Source: Moniliophthora roreri
Lineage: Eukaryota > Basidiomycota > Agaricomycetes > Agaricales > Marasmiaceae
DNA: 64,000 nt
Direction of reading: 5' to 3'
Assembly: GCA_001466705.2 (NCBI GenBank)
Contig: LATX02000186.1
Coordinates: 62,001-126,000 of the forward strand
A program made the position numbers and the translations under genes. Every line of letters begins with the position of its first letter. The first letter of the stretch is position 1. The notes beneath the pieces are model-generated. The model ran no database searches, was not told the origin of the DNA, and saw nothing but the letters and a program-made list of their open reading frames with translations. Shown piece by piece: positions 34,443 to 45,292 of the stretch.

Positions 34443-34960
34443 TCACCAGTAAATGCGACGTTCGATGGTCCTAGCGGCGGGAGCTCTGGCAATCTGAGGG
34501 CGAGAATATGATACAGTGCGCTTTACGCGGGTTACGGTGGGGTACCTATTGTCATGGAGAATCGTTGTCAGTATGAGAAAAAGAAGAGACAATGATGCAA
34601 GTCAAAAGCGAGGTTGGGGCCAAGGGCAAGGGGGCGGAAGGATAATGAAACATGTGGTGTACATGAGGTCATCGCAGAAAAGGGGAACATGGACCTCACC
34701 AGTGGTGGTAGACTTCGCCGCCATCCATTTGTACTTCAATGATTTGACGGCCCTGTATAATATTTAACCACACAGAAATGCAGGGGAAGGTTGCTGAGAC
34801 GTACCATGTAGTCAATGTGGGATCCAACGACGAGACCTTCACGACGTCCGGAAACGCCATTGTTGACAGCGACGATGTCACCAGGCTATAATCCGGGCAA
34901 TATCATGAGAGATGGACACGGGAACATGATATAAAGACGCACGAAAATTTCGTCAGACAT
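34443..34960 (-). CDS. Small conserved-looking hypothetical protein, 84 aa
   Basis: Exons 34960-34943, 34885-34805, 34752-34700 and 34545-34443 join exactly to 84 codons with GT-AG introns. The product begins MSDEIFPGDIVAVNNG, continues with a basic segment (GVSGRREGLVVGSHIDYMG), RQIIEVQMDGGEVYHHWYP and ends in an Arg-rich tail. The pattern of short beta strands with a Gly/His core could be a small SH3- or Tudor-like barrel, but I do not recognise a family. Four tiny exons in correct phase make a real gene likely. The last exon may continue differently into the ORF at 34250-34492. Confidence 0.6.
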
Positions 34961-35676
34961 TTTCTTCGATAGGTTGGTTACTGAGAGTCGTCTGCAACGA
35001 TGTGGGTGGGTGTAATGACCGAGAGTATTAGATCGAACAAGAGGGTCTACCGACAAATGTCAGTCGCAGAGAGACGATGAGAAGAGAGGGAAGAAGTCTT
35101 GAGGGTACTGGGGAAAGGGATGGAAGAAAAAGGGCAAGCTTTTATAGATTAGATGGCTCATTGTTCTGGACGCGAGGCTGCCTCGAGGCTGCCGGGTCGC
35201 GGTAACCGACCGTATGCTCCGCATCCGCCGTCGCCGTCAGGGATAACGATGGTTGCAAAAGGCCGCTGAGCGAATTTTTTGTAGCCTGAACGCTCACCTT
35301 GCTTCCCGTCACCAAGGATTCAAAAGAACACCTAGAACTCCCAGCTACTGCTTAGAAAATCAGAAGAATTCCGGCGAAACCTGACAAGATTCACCATGTC
35401 ATCCAGGTCCTGGGAAATATTTTTAATCGACTGGCCTTTCTGATGCGTGTGATCCTCGAGGCATCACTTGATTGACCTCATTTCCCCGTCGATATTCGCG
35501 TTGAGGACACAGCAATGATGAACGATATAGAGGGGTGCTGGGCTATCTAATACAAAAAATCCGATACAAGAAGTCACTAAAACATGGTCTACACGTTACC
35601 TGTAATATCTTATCCATAAACTATATTCCTTCGACCACGCGAATGTTGCATGGGAGACAGACGTTTGAAAACATGC
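34961..35676. other. Intergenic, no gene recognised
   Basis: About 700 nt between the starts/ends of two minus-strand genes. It includes the promoter of the 84-aa gene; nothing else stands out. Confidence 0.5.
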
Positions 35677-37113
35677 TCATCTCGTCCGCCATCTCCCCGC
35701 AATTCTGCCAAACCAGTCCAAAAGAAGCTCCTTGATACTCATGAAGCCTTCATCGACTCCGGAGGTGGTCTGGGTTCCTCCGCCGGATTTGGAAAGTATT
35801 ATGTTGTTCCCGGTCGATGCGGTCCTTTCCTGGACAGCTCTTAGAATATCCTCGGCACATTCTTCATATAATCTCTCTATTTCAACACTCCGGATGTAAT
35901 ACGGCCTTCGGACAGCATAAGGGGCAATTCCGTTATACTTTCGCACCAGAGCGTTCACCTCCTCGACTGCAGTGTCGTGGTATGTCATCTCGCGCTGCTC
36001 CCATGTCTTGTCACGGTACGATTTGACATCGTCGATGGTAAACCTAGCGAGAATCTGCGGGGGGTGATCTGTGGTGAGATTTCTAATGGCTCTGCGAGTC
36101 CATGATTGGCGAAGGAGGTCGCGGAACGTTGTTACGGCGGTGTCGAGTTCTAAGGAGAAGAGTTAGTGGGTAGAATTGAGACTGGGACAATACCGCACCT
36201 GCTTGCAACTCAACCCAAGGGGGTACTGCGCCGTTTTTTTGTACGATGCGGTTCATAAGGAATTCTTCGCGAGCAATGAATGGGTTGCTCTCTTCTACAG
36301 TACGGACGAGGGGTTTTCCTCGACCTTTTACATTGTTAAATATCCCTGCACTCCGAGCTCGCTGTCGATGTGACGTTAGCAGGTACCTCACAAGGACGAA
36401 TTAAAAAAACGAACCTCAATTCTGTCCTCTATAAGACTAGCCCATCCCTTTAGACTGACGGGATTAGGTCGACCACCAGGAGGCGTAGAGCTCCCACTGC
36501 CCTTTAACCCGAGCTTATAGTCCAGGGTAGACTCCCGTGCTCGACCTAACCTACCAGCTTGCTCTGTCCTTCTCAGCACCTCCTTCTCCTGTCTGCGTGC
36601 GCGATCATCCTGTGGATTCGCATGTTTTCGAGGTGCTACTGGCGGTGGTATATTGGCAAGTTTGATTGACGAGACAACATGAGACGGAACCTTGTATTCC
36701 GTATGCCACGGTCGATGACTCTCCGACGAGGGTAGTAATGGTTCGTTTGCCCATGAACCTGTCCGAGAAGGTTGAATCGGTGCTGACGAAGGACCGGCAT
36801 GCCCAATTCTCGGCGGTGTACCCTTCAATTTTTCCTCCGCAGTTCGAATAGTTCCGCTTCGCAAAGGTTTGTACTTGTCGACCAGCATCCGAAGAACTGC
36901 ATCCTGTACGTTCTCTTCTCCCGTCCAATTTTCATCCCGGTTTTCCAAAAAAGTCAGATGAGCGGATTTTGGCCGTACAGCCTCCCCTTTTGCTTCCTCG
37001 CGAGCGGCATCCTGGAAAAGCTTGTCGCTGGCACGGGTATCTATAAAGCATTTGTTAATTGTCGAGAAAGGCTTGGAATACTTGAGACACGCAGAAAATG
37101 GCCGTAATTGCAT
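35677..37113 (-). CDS. DUF1992 (DNAJC28-like) protein, probably mitochondrial
   Basis: Exons 37113-36415, 36361-36199 and 36149-35677 join to 444 aa. The conserved DUF1992 core is LKGWASLIEDRIE followed by RARSAGIFNNVKGRGKPL and NPFIAREEFLMNRIVQKNG-PPWVEL, the same order as in DnaJ homolog subfamily C member 28 and bacterial relatives. No J domain is seen. The first 30 residues (MQLRPFSACLKYSKPFSTIN) are basic and Ser-rich without acids, fitting a mitochondrial targeting peptide. The middle (about 60-200) is Pro/Ser-rich and probably disordered; the C-terminal third is helical and charged. The molecular role of this family is poorly known. Confidence 0.85.
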
Positions 37114-37223
37114 ATAGATATGAAGCAGTGATGGGGAAGGGGATCAACAAGATGCGCAGCGCCTGTTGACGAATTAAGTTACTTGATCATTTACCACCAC
37201 CATCTTCATCTTCTGCCGCAATC

Positions 37224-37901
37224 ATGGCTCTAAACTGTGCGATGCTCAACCAGACGAGAGAACCGGTTCCTCTGCCTGAAGAAATGTTCATCACCACTAT
37301 CGATTCCGGTGCAGAGGTCATTCTCAACATCCCGGAATCCCAGACCGAAGGTGGCGATGCTGGCGGGGGTCAAAAGATGAAGGCGATGGGCAGGATATGG
37401 GTTACTGATAAGCGGGTGAGTCTTAGAATTCTCATAGGGAATCTCTGAGAGCTGTTGCTGACTGTTAGGCGGCGTAGTTCCTCTTCACATCGGCACCGGA
37501 TTCTTCGTTTGATTCCCTTACGGTCCCATTACCTTCAGTAATGTCGACTCGGTTTGAACAGCCTACATTTAGCTCGAACTATCTCTACTTTGAAATCAAG
37601 CCTTCTCCGGGCGGTGGCCTCACGGATGGCACCAACGTTCAGGTCAGGTTCAAGAACCGGGCCATGTTCGAGTTTGTGGCGTTGCTGGAGAAGACACGAG
37701 AGAGAGCGATTTACATGAGACGGCAGGCAGCACAGGCTGATGATGAGGACAATCTACGTGTGTTCTCAACTTGGCTCTCTTTGTTTTCGAATGCACTGAT
37801 TGCTACTTGTAGCGACGTACACATTGCCGGAAGAGTCCAGGGCTGTTACTTTGGTCAATGGTGTCCCGGTTGAGAATCCACCAGAATATGGCTCTCCATA
37901 A
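37224..37901 (+). CDS. WBP2-like GRAM-domain protein (UPF0664 stress-induced family)
   Basis: Exons 37224-37415, 37478-37757 and 37813-37901 join to 186 aa. The GRAM/PH-like fold is recognisable from MALNCAMLNQTREPVPLPEE, GRIWVTDKRFLFTSAP, FEQPTFSSNYLYFEIKPS and VQVRFKNRAMFEFVALLEK, as in WW-domain-binding protein 2 and the fission yeast UPF0664 protein. The C-terminus holds PPEY, a PPxY motif that would bind WW-domain proteins such as Nedd4-type ubiquitin ligases. Its start lies only about 110 nt from that of the divergent DUF1992 gene, so the two share a promoter region. Confidence 0.85.
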
Positions 37902-39444
37902 AGCAGGTCGTATCGATGCTTGTATTTTTAGGATGGGACTCAGTGTACTCGTGTGTTCAGATGTACAACAGGGTGTGCTTTATTTATGAATTCTTAATGG
38001 GCCTGTACAAAACAGGTGTCCGTCTCTACATATTGCCCTATAGTCAGCTCGTGTCAGACTATTCGTCCGAATGTCAGCACGCCAGGCCAAATCTGCAGTG
38101 TTTTCGAATTGACGCTGAAGCCCTCGCGCTTTGAAAGCATTCCTTCACAAGAGTTGGAATCGCGGTCTGAAAGGTTGAACATATATGGTCTCTGCGTTGT
38201 ACGGCATTTGATTGTTGCTTTGGTACAGGCCAGATCAACCGTAATACTAATAGATAGAGGAGTCATGGAGGGCGGTACTTCGGGTTCGATGATGTCATCC
38301 CGATGTTTCTTGCTCTGTTGCTGTGACGGAAGTGCATTCATTCAATCTGAAAACCTGGATCCCAACACCAAACGTCCAGTTACAGCAAATCGTTAGGCTG
38401 TACCGCTCATAAGGGACTGAAAGGGGTAGAGCCGGGTTACTGATGGTCACTAGAACCATCTTTCATCCAGGAGGAATTTCAACAGGTCGCGTAGTTCATT
38501 GTTTCAGAAATTTCCGAGGAGCTGCGGCGGATACAACAACCCCAGCATCTTGGGGAAGAAAGCCAAGAAATCCAAATGACTGGCGGGACGAGAACTAGCC
38601 AGAGATACGACGCGAGGACCTGCGGTATCAATTCCGGGTTCCCCACACTGCCTTCCATTTCCAACAGAAGGCCTGACGCGAAGAGGAATTGGCGGGAATA
38701 CGTGAATGCTCGAGGGGCGATGATTGATCGTAAGACAATATTTTAAAGTTTGAATGCACCAGGAATAACGAACATACTTCCTCCTAGACACGCAGGTCTT
38801 GGTACCAGGTGCGAACCGAGTAAAGGGCGCCGGAAAATCATGGCGGTTAAGGGGTTAAGCATTACTTGGAAGAGTTGAATAGGAGAAGAGAGTCTAGTAG
38901 CATGCATATCGTAACCAAAGTTCATTTGAGGGCCTGTGCTTTTTGAGAGCTTTGAGGATACGAGACTCTAGTTCAGGTTGAGATGGAGGATTGTCGTACG
39001 GTACTACGTTCATTCTAATCGGCAACCGCCGAGAAATGTGCCGAAATCCGAGTCGGAAGAATATTGTGCCTTCATACCTGTTTACCACTACTGACTCATC
39101 GGTAGTCAGCATGAATCGGTTCAGAATCTTGTCAAAATACTCTCTGGTGCGCCGAAGTGACCAAGACCGGCCTCGTGGAGTCCCGTAAGATCTTCCAAAG
39201 ATCTTCCCTTCACGTACATAACACCAACATATCAGCGCCATTTGATCATTGCCGCGGTCGGTTAGCTCCAGGGGGACTGAAATATTTACTGAAATGCTGC
39301 TGTCAGGTTCGGGGCCAGGCTCAAACTTGCCTTGCCACTACACCATCCTTCTCAACGAGAGCATTCTCCAGGTTTCGGTTGACCAAAATAGTGCGTGGCT
39401 ATCCTTCTGTAACCTGACCGAGATAGCCTCATTCCGCGAACTAG
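37902..39444. other. Intergenic, weak ORFs only
   Basis: About 1.5 kb. A 115-aa minus-strand ORF (38894-39241) and a 126-aa plus-strand ORF (38016-38396) exist, but neither shows a domain, a convincing start context or splice partners. Confidence 0.5.
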
Positions 39445-41184
39445 ATGACTACGAAACTCGAACAAAACCTTCCTTTACGCACCTCTCTTTGCAGCAGGTG
39501 TGACACCGAGTTCGTTACACGCGTTCACCATCCACCCATTCCGTTAGACACCCTGCAGTCTGGCGAGCTGCCATCCCAGACAGAAACTCAGCAGACCCTC
39601 TCATTCATCGAGGAAGAAGAGGCAGAGCTGTTTCGTTACGATGAAGAAATATCGCGTTTACGCCGGATAACGGGTGAGCTGGAGGCTCAGCGGCTTGCGC
39701 TTCACAACCGCATTGAAGCCCGTCGCAGTTACCTTGCTACGACCCGCAAGATCCCTTTGGAAATCTGGGAATATGTCTTTACAGAATTGTGCTGCACAAA
39801 TTCCCGATACGCCCTCACCATTTCCCCAAAGGTTGAATGCGTTGATGCCCCAGCCTACACTATATCTCGTGTGTGCTCCCGGTGGCGAAAAATCGCTCAT
39901 TCTCGCTCCCATCTATGGTCTTCCTTCAGCATCGACATATCTAATGCACTCCCTAGCATCGATACTCTCCTCCTCCTATATATCGAGAAGTCTCACACCC
40001 AGCCGTTGGTTATACAGCTCACCGATTCGTATCCGCTCGAGGACCGCGACGATAACTATTTCCTCGAGGAAGATTATGCCAAAGCACTCTTTGGGAACAA
40101 TGGTAAAGCTCTATTTTTGGCATTACTATCGTGTATGGAACGATGCACACGATTGGACACGAGCGACTTCTATCGCTGTAATATGCTCAATCACCTGTTC
40201 AATGAACCCCCAACGATCTCGCTCCCTGCCTTGCACACCATCGAGGTCCTTGCGTTTTCGTGGGGCACGCCCAACTACCCACAATGGTTTTGGGATCCTA
40301 TCCACACCGCACCATTGCTCACAAAGGTCATCACACCCTCAGTCTGGGAAGACTTTGATACCCTTCCTTGGGCACAATTGACAACCCTCGACGTCAGGGA
40401 GTTGAAAGGAACCGAGCTCCTTGTCGAGTTGATCACAACATGCCCAAACCTGGTGTCCCTCCGGATTCACGAGTTTATCCCGGAACCACATGGACCCATC
40501 TCGACCCCGGTGACCTCGTCGCTGCAAAACCTGGCCATCGGGGCCGAGCATTCCACTCCAAGCAGCTTTGATTCCATCTTCGCTGCCCTTACATTACGTT
40601 CTCTCACATCGTTGGAACTATCTTCTGCCGCCATCTGGCCCAGTCCTTCGAGAGATTGGCCTTGTCCGTCTTTGACAGCAATGCTCGAGCGTTCCTCTAC
40701 CTCGTTGGAGAGACTGTCGATCAGTTTCCCTGAGCTTGGTCTCGCTAGCGAAGCAGTCACAGAGTTTTTAAAGTCGACACCCTTCTTAACTCAGCTCGAG
40801 GTCAACCTCTGCGGAGGTTTGTCCATAACTGGACGTGACAGCACAACCGGTCTTCTTACTGCACTCAACCTTTCCAATCCAGACGGAGTTTTGGTACCAA
40901 AGTTGGAGAGGCTATACATACTTCAACGGGCCTTGAGGACACATCCGGAAATGATGCGACTAATCGTGGAGACGGTAGAGATGCGGAGCCGGCAGGGTCT
41001 GGAGGATTGGGGGCGGATTGAGGATGTGGTGCCGTTAAAGGCCCTTTGCGTGTCCTTCAGCCCATCTCGAGATTCGGTTGAAGGGTTAGAAGATTACGGG
41101 TATGGCGATGAGAGTTTGGCGCCTGTGCTGGACAGGGTCCGGACATTATCTAGAGGCGGAACAAGATGTGTTATTGAATACTAG
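39445..41184 (+). CDS. F-box protein (Agaricomycete type), 579 aa
   Basis: A single-exon ORF of 579 aa. The N-terminus carries a Cys pair (LCSRCDTEF), then an acidic linker and a coiled coil (about residues 50-95: EEEEAELFRYDEEISRLRR, LEAQRLALHNRIEARRSYL). The F-box follows (KIPLEIWEYVFTELC... ISRVCSRWRKIAHSRSHLWSSF, about residues 100-155). The remaining 420 residues have leucine-rich-repeat-like spacing (LTTLDVRELKG, LVSLRIHEF, LTSLELSSAAI, LERLSISFPELG). It should act as a substrate adaptor of an SCF ubiquitin ligase. The same architecture is found at 51004-52953 and 58988-60667, part of a large expanded family in mushrooms. Confidence 0.85.
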   Translation: MTTKLEQNLPLRTSLCSRCDTEFVTRVHHPPIPLDTLQSGELPSQTETQQTLSFIEEEEAELFRYDEEISRLRRITGELEAQRLALHNRIEARRSYLATTRKIPLEIWEYVFTELCCTNSRYALTISPKVECVDAPAYTISRVCSRWRKIAHSRSHLWSSFSIDISNALPSIDTLLLLYIEKSHTQPLVIQLTDSYPLEDRDDNYFLEEDYAKALFGNNGKALFLALLSCMERCTRLDTSDFYRCNMLNHLFNEPPTISLPALHTIEVLAFSWGTPNYPQWFWDPIHTAPLLTKVITPSVWEDFDTLPWAQLTTLDVRELKGTELLVELITTCPNLVSLRIHEFIPEPHGPISTPVTSSLQNLAIGAEHSTPSSFDSIFAALTLRSLTSLELSSAAIWPSPSRDWPCPSLTAMLERSSTSLERLSISFPELGLASEAVTEFLKSTPFLTQLEVNLCGGLSITGRDSTTGLLTALNLSNPDGVLVPKLERLYILQRALRTHPEMMRLIVETVEMRSRQGLEDWGRIEDVVPLKALCVSFSPSRDSVEGLEDYGYGDESLAPVLDRVRTLSRGGTRCVIEY

Positions 41185-43390
41185 ACATTACTATTTTAGA
41201 TACCCCCATGTCATCTTCGTTCAGAATGGCTTGTCTTTACTGTATTGGCGAATTAGTATACCGTGAAACCGATAGCCGCATATCTATCCATCTGTTCAGT
41301 GGATCTTGTCCTCTCTTGTCCTCTCCAAAAATGGTACCATAGATCCGATCCAAGCGCAATAGAGTTTTAGGGTAGATTGTCCAGGAAAGGAAGGTATAGC
41401 GAGACTACAAGCGCAAATCACCTTAAACGCGTAGGGCGTGCGGCCGTCGCCCTCGAAACACCTCATAAGCAACCCCTAACCACTGGCTAGTAATCAAACA
41501 AGTCTCACGGTGTCCGACTTGGACCTCCGAGGTAGATCCTAAATCACATCTAGTTCGACTTATGGAACTCGGAACGGTATAGATCTTGTAGATTGAAGAT
41601 GTCAGATGACTCACAATCGGTCAGTCTGTGCCACAATTGCCACTGCCAGCCATGAGTTCATTGAACCATTCCCAATGTCCCCCGTCCATCCGCTCCCCTC
41701 GAGTTGTGGACGAGAAGAGGGTGCACCAGCTAGAGCCGTAGAGTGTTGTAATGAGTTCCCTATGGTTTATAATTCTTTCGGATGGGATTATAAACCTTAC
41801 AGTAAAACCGGTCGTCGCAGTGGACGGGTTCGGAGTTTGAAACAGCATCGCGGCAATAATTCGCTCGATCTCTTTGAATTGACGTGACCGCGAAACAAGA
41901 CCAACTGTCCATTGGCATTTCTGCTCCTTCCGCCCGCAAGACTTTGAATTTTTCTGTTGATTGATCACTCGAAATAATACTACAGTCTTCTTCCTCCTAA
42001 TTCCCATGTCCGAAGTATCAGAAAACTCAAATGGTGAATAATCAAGGCCAACTACTCCTGCTGAAGATGCACGCAGCCCCATGCCACCGAGACAACGCTC
42101 CTCCCTACACTTCATATCGAGAATTTCAATCAGGTCACTTCTTTCACTATCCTGACGGGAGTAGAATGTTTGTACCCCCCACATAATGACTGCACATGAG
42201 TCCGATACGCAGATGGAGATTCCGAGTCAATCTACAGGTCAATCATGCACCCTAGGTACGCTCTTTGGAATCTGCATGTGTAATAATTGACTGAATGAAG
42301 GAACAGGACCCAATATTTTTACTTTAACACCACATTTGGTATACCCGCAACCGACGTATCATGTACCACTGCATCCCTCAACCCCAATCGCACGCCCGCT
42401 CTCCGAAATCGGTTACACACGTCAGACGGCTGCACTACCGTGTTCTCTAGTATATCCATCAACCTTCTCTGCATCCGATGCAGCAATCCCGGGACGAACT
42501 CTTTGCAGAGCTTGAACGGCAGTTTGCCCGAGGCATATTTTCTGGCATGAAGTAGCTATCATCAGGTCCTGCTTGTAGCCCGCACTTATTACCAGTTACC
42601 CCGAGGAACATGCCCAGAAAACCGTCTGACATTCAGGTTCTCCTTTTCCCGAGGGAATGGACTCTGTAGATGACCGTATGCTGGTCGTCTTCAATTGCGT
42701 ACGCCGAGCGGGCTTTCAGTTCATCTCCAGCTTCTTCTGCATCATATCGCTCGACCAAAATATGATTCCGTTGCAAAGGTCATTGCGACTTCTATTCGTG
42801 GTGCTGGTATCGACGTTCAAGAGCATCCAGTGGTTCTCTTTGAGGCTGTTTTCGACCATCGGAAAGCCAAGTTAGCTACGGGATGTGGTGACAAGGTAGT
42901 GGATGAGTTTGACGTACAGTTTGATCTCCCTTCCTACGTTGCCATACCCTCAGTCACGAGTCAAGCACTAAACGTGCCGTGTACAACGCAGCGTAAGCTG
43001 CTCAACTGGTGCTTTCAGAAGGTCATTCAAGCGTGTCGACGCCGAAGCGTCAGCATTGACAAAAGTCAACTATTTCACTCGAGCGCCAAGGGAGAAGATA
43101 CGCTGGGATATTCTAACGACATTCGTCCTCAAAAAAGGTCAGGTGGTCATGGTGCAGAATCCACCTGCACTCTTCACGCCGCTTGTCACTGCAGCATTAT
43201 CAAGCAGCACTGAAGAGCAGTACAGGAAGGAGGCAGCGGTGGTGAAGGCTACGGTATCAAACGCCCACCAATCAAGTGGAAAGACTGAAGATACGATACG
43301 CCACCTGAGAAAATGCGTCGTAACCCTTTTTGTAGTAAGATTTACATATCTCCTTGAGTAGTTTCTCGGGCTGATGCTGCTATTCCTTAA
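41185..43390. other. Region with only doubtful ORFs
   Basis: About 2.2 kb. A 187-aa minus ORF (41621-42184) and a 172-aa plus ORF (42695-43213) are longer than chance average but show no motif I know. The plus ORF with phrases such as VVDEFDVQFDLPSY could be a remnant of a larger gene. The sequence changes sharply to nearly CpG-free DNA at the right edge. Confidence 0.45.
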
Positions 43391-43795
43391 AGCGGGCAAT
43401 GTATACCTTTTCCTGTCCTTTCCTTTCATTATGGTTTCACAGAACTGTTCCACCTGTGTTCTACTGCATTCTGCCCCCATTCTATTCCCTGGTATGATTC
43501 CATTCTGAATCTGTTTTACCGCTCTGGTATAGTTCTAGGGGCTCTGACAGTGTTCTATTTATGTACTAATGTCTTGTGATCATTCTAGACCTGGAGCCCG
43601 TTACCTAGGACTGCAGGTTTTGCTGACAACTAGGTCATCTGAACTCACTTTGACGGGATGCTTAATATCGTGCTTTTTCTTATGTTGTACTAGGCAACTT
43701 GTCAGATCAGAAGACAGTGAGTACTGGGTTCTTTAGTTGTATCTCTGACAGTGTAGTGCTGTATGGTTCTCATTCTGCTTGTCTAGAGACATTCA

Positions 43796-43802
43796 TATAA
43801 AA
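43796..43802 (+). promoter_or_regulatory. TATA box of the metalloendopeptidase gene
   Basis: TATAAAA stands 89 nt before the start codon at 43885, a typical distance for a strongly regulated fungal gene with a short 5' UTR. Confidence 0.5.
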
Positions 43803-43884
43803 GCCATAGCAGCCACTCAATGTTGCCTTACTCACATTCAGCTCTAGTTTTCAGTGCCTCCTCTCAAGCTCTCTAGCAGTCACT

Positions 43885-45292
43885 ATGACATTTTCTTCTT
43901 CAGTTTGCTCTGCTCTCATTGGCCTCTGCATGTCTGCAATCGCTGCCTCAGCTTCACGTGGTCTTTCCCTCACTGTCTCTGGTGAGTAGTTTGTATACTG
44001 CTAGCCATTTCATTATCTTACTTATGTCATTGTTGCATAGGTCCCAACAGCATTGATGGTGTTCACAGCCTGAAAGTTGTTGCTTCATTGCTCAACACTG
44101 GTGATGAGACTTTGAAAATCCTGAAAGACCCTCGTGGAGTTTTGGCCACACACCCTACCAACACCTTTGATATCAGCAATGTTCAGGGTGCCATTCCTGA
44201 ATTCACTGGTATCAAGGTCAAGTTTGTCCCTGAACATGCTGCCCAGCTTGAGGATACCTTTACTGTCCTTGAGCCTGGTCAATCAGTTGAGGTAGAGCAT
44301 GATCGTGAGTATGAGTTCCCTCAGGATGCCAAATTGCTGCTAACTCCCATCTACAGTCTCTGCTGCCTACAATTTCACTCATCCTGGAGAGGGCCTCTAT
44401 GACATTCATGCCAACAACCTTTTCCAGGTTGTTGACCCAGCCACCAACCAGTTGACTGACATTTATGCCACTCATGAGAGTGCTTTCAAGGCTGATGTGA
44501 AGGGCAAACTTGACATTGCTCACCAAGAGGAGTCTGGCCTTGCAAAGAGTGCCACTTACCGATCTTGCTCTGCCACTCAACAATCTCAGATTGCTGATGC
44601 TGCATCCTCTGCTTTGACCTATGCTAAGGAGGCCAAATCGTAAGCATTTCTCTACTAATATAAAATTAATCATTGATTAATTTGTCTCCTTGTCAGTTAC
44701 CTCAAGGCCCACCATTCTTCCACTACCCGTTACACTACATGGTTTGGCACATACAATTCCAATCGTCACAGCAAGGTTGTCAAGCACTTTACTGCTATTA
44801 AGAAATACCCATTCTCGGAATCTACATATGATTGCACAGGTTCTAACTGCAAACCTGGAGACTTTGCCTGGGTCTCCCCAAAAAAGTGAGTTATTATTCA
44901 TTGTGTGATGCTATTTTATAATTAAAACATTTCTAATGAACAGATATGGTGTCATCCACCTCTGCAGTGCTTTCTGGGATGCTTCCAATACTGGTACTGA
45001 TTCTAGAGTAAGAATATCTTTCATTGGTTTTAAGCAGCATATCTGAATAATCTGCTTTACAGGCTGGAACTATTGTCCATGAAATCTCCCACTTCACTGC
45101 TGTTGCAGGTACTGATGACATAGTTTATGGCCAGAGTGGTGCAAAGTCTCTTGCCAAGAGAAATCCCAAGAAAGCGTAAGTCTTACTGCAGCCCTCTTGT
45201 GGTTTTTGTATGTTTCAACTGCTTGTTCCCTTAGGATTCATAATGCTGACTCACATGAGTACTTTGCTGAAAACATCCCTGCTCTAGCCTAG
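43885..45292 (+). CDS. Secreted peptidyl-Lys metalloendopeptidase (M35 family)
   Basis: Seven exons (43885-43981, 44041-44304, 44357-44639, 44697-44885, 44944-45007, 45063-45175, 45235-45292) join to 355 aa, the size of mushroom MEP precursors. A signal peptide (SVCSALIGLCMSAIAASAS) is followed by a propeptide of about 160 residues with the LSVSG/GPNS...VVASLLNTGDETLKIL pattern, then the mature domain from about TYRSCSATQQSQI. The aspzincin zinc site is complete: HEISH at residues 305-309 and GTDD at 315-318 supplying the third ligand Asp. The family cuts before lysine residues and is secreted by fruiting bodies and mycelium. All exons are intact although the gene lies in a CpG-free block. 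Ends in the family's SHEYFAEN. Confidence 0.92.

Noticed and set aside
38894..39241. 115-aa minus-strand ORF rich in Arg
   Set aside because: Begins with a plausible ATG but lacks domains or exon partners; cannot be told from chance.
41621..42184. 187-aa minus-strand ORF
   Set aside because: No known motif, low-complexity ends and no splice support; kept only as a remark in the intergenic entry.
42695..43213. 172-aa plus-strand ORF, possibly a fragment of a larger protein
   Set aside because: No family could be recognised and no convincing flanking exons were found.
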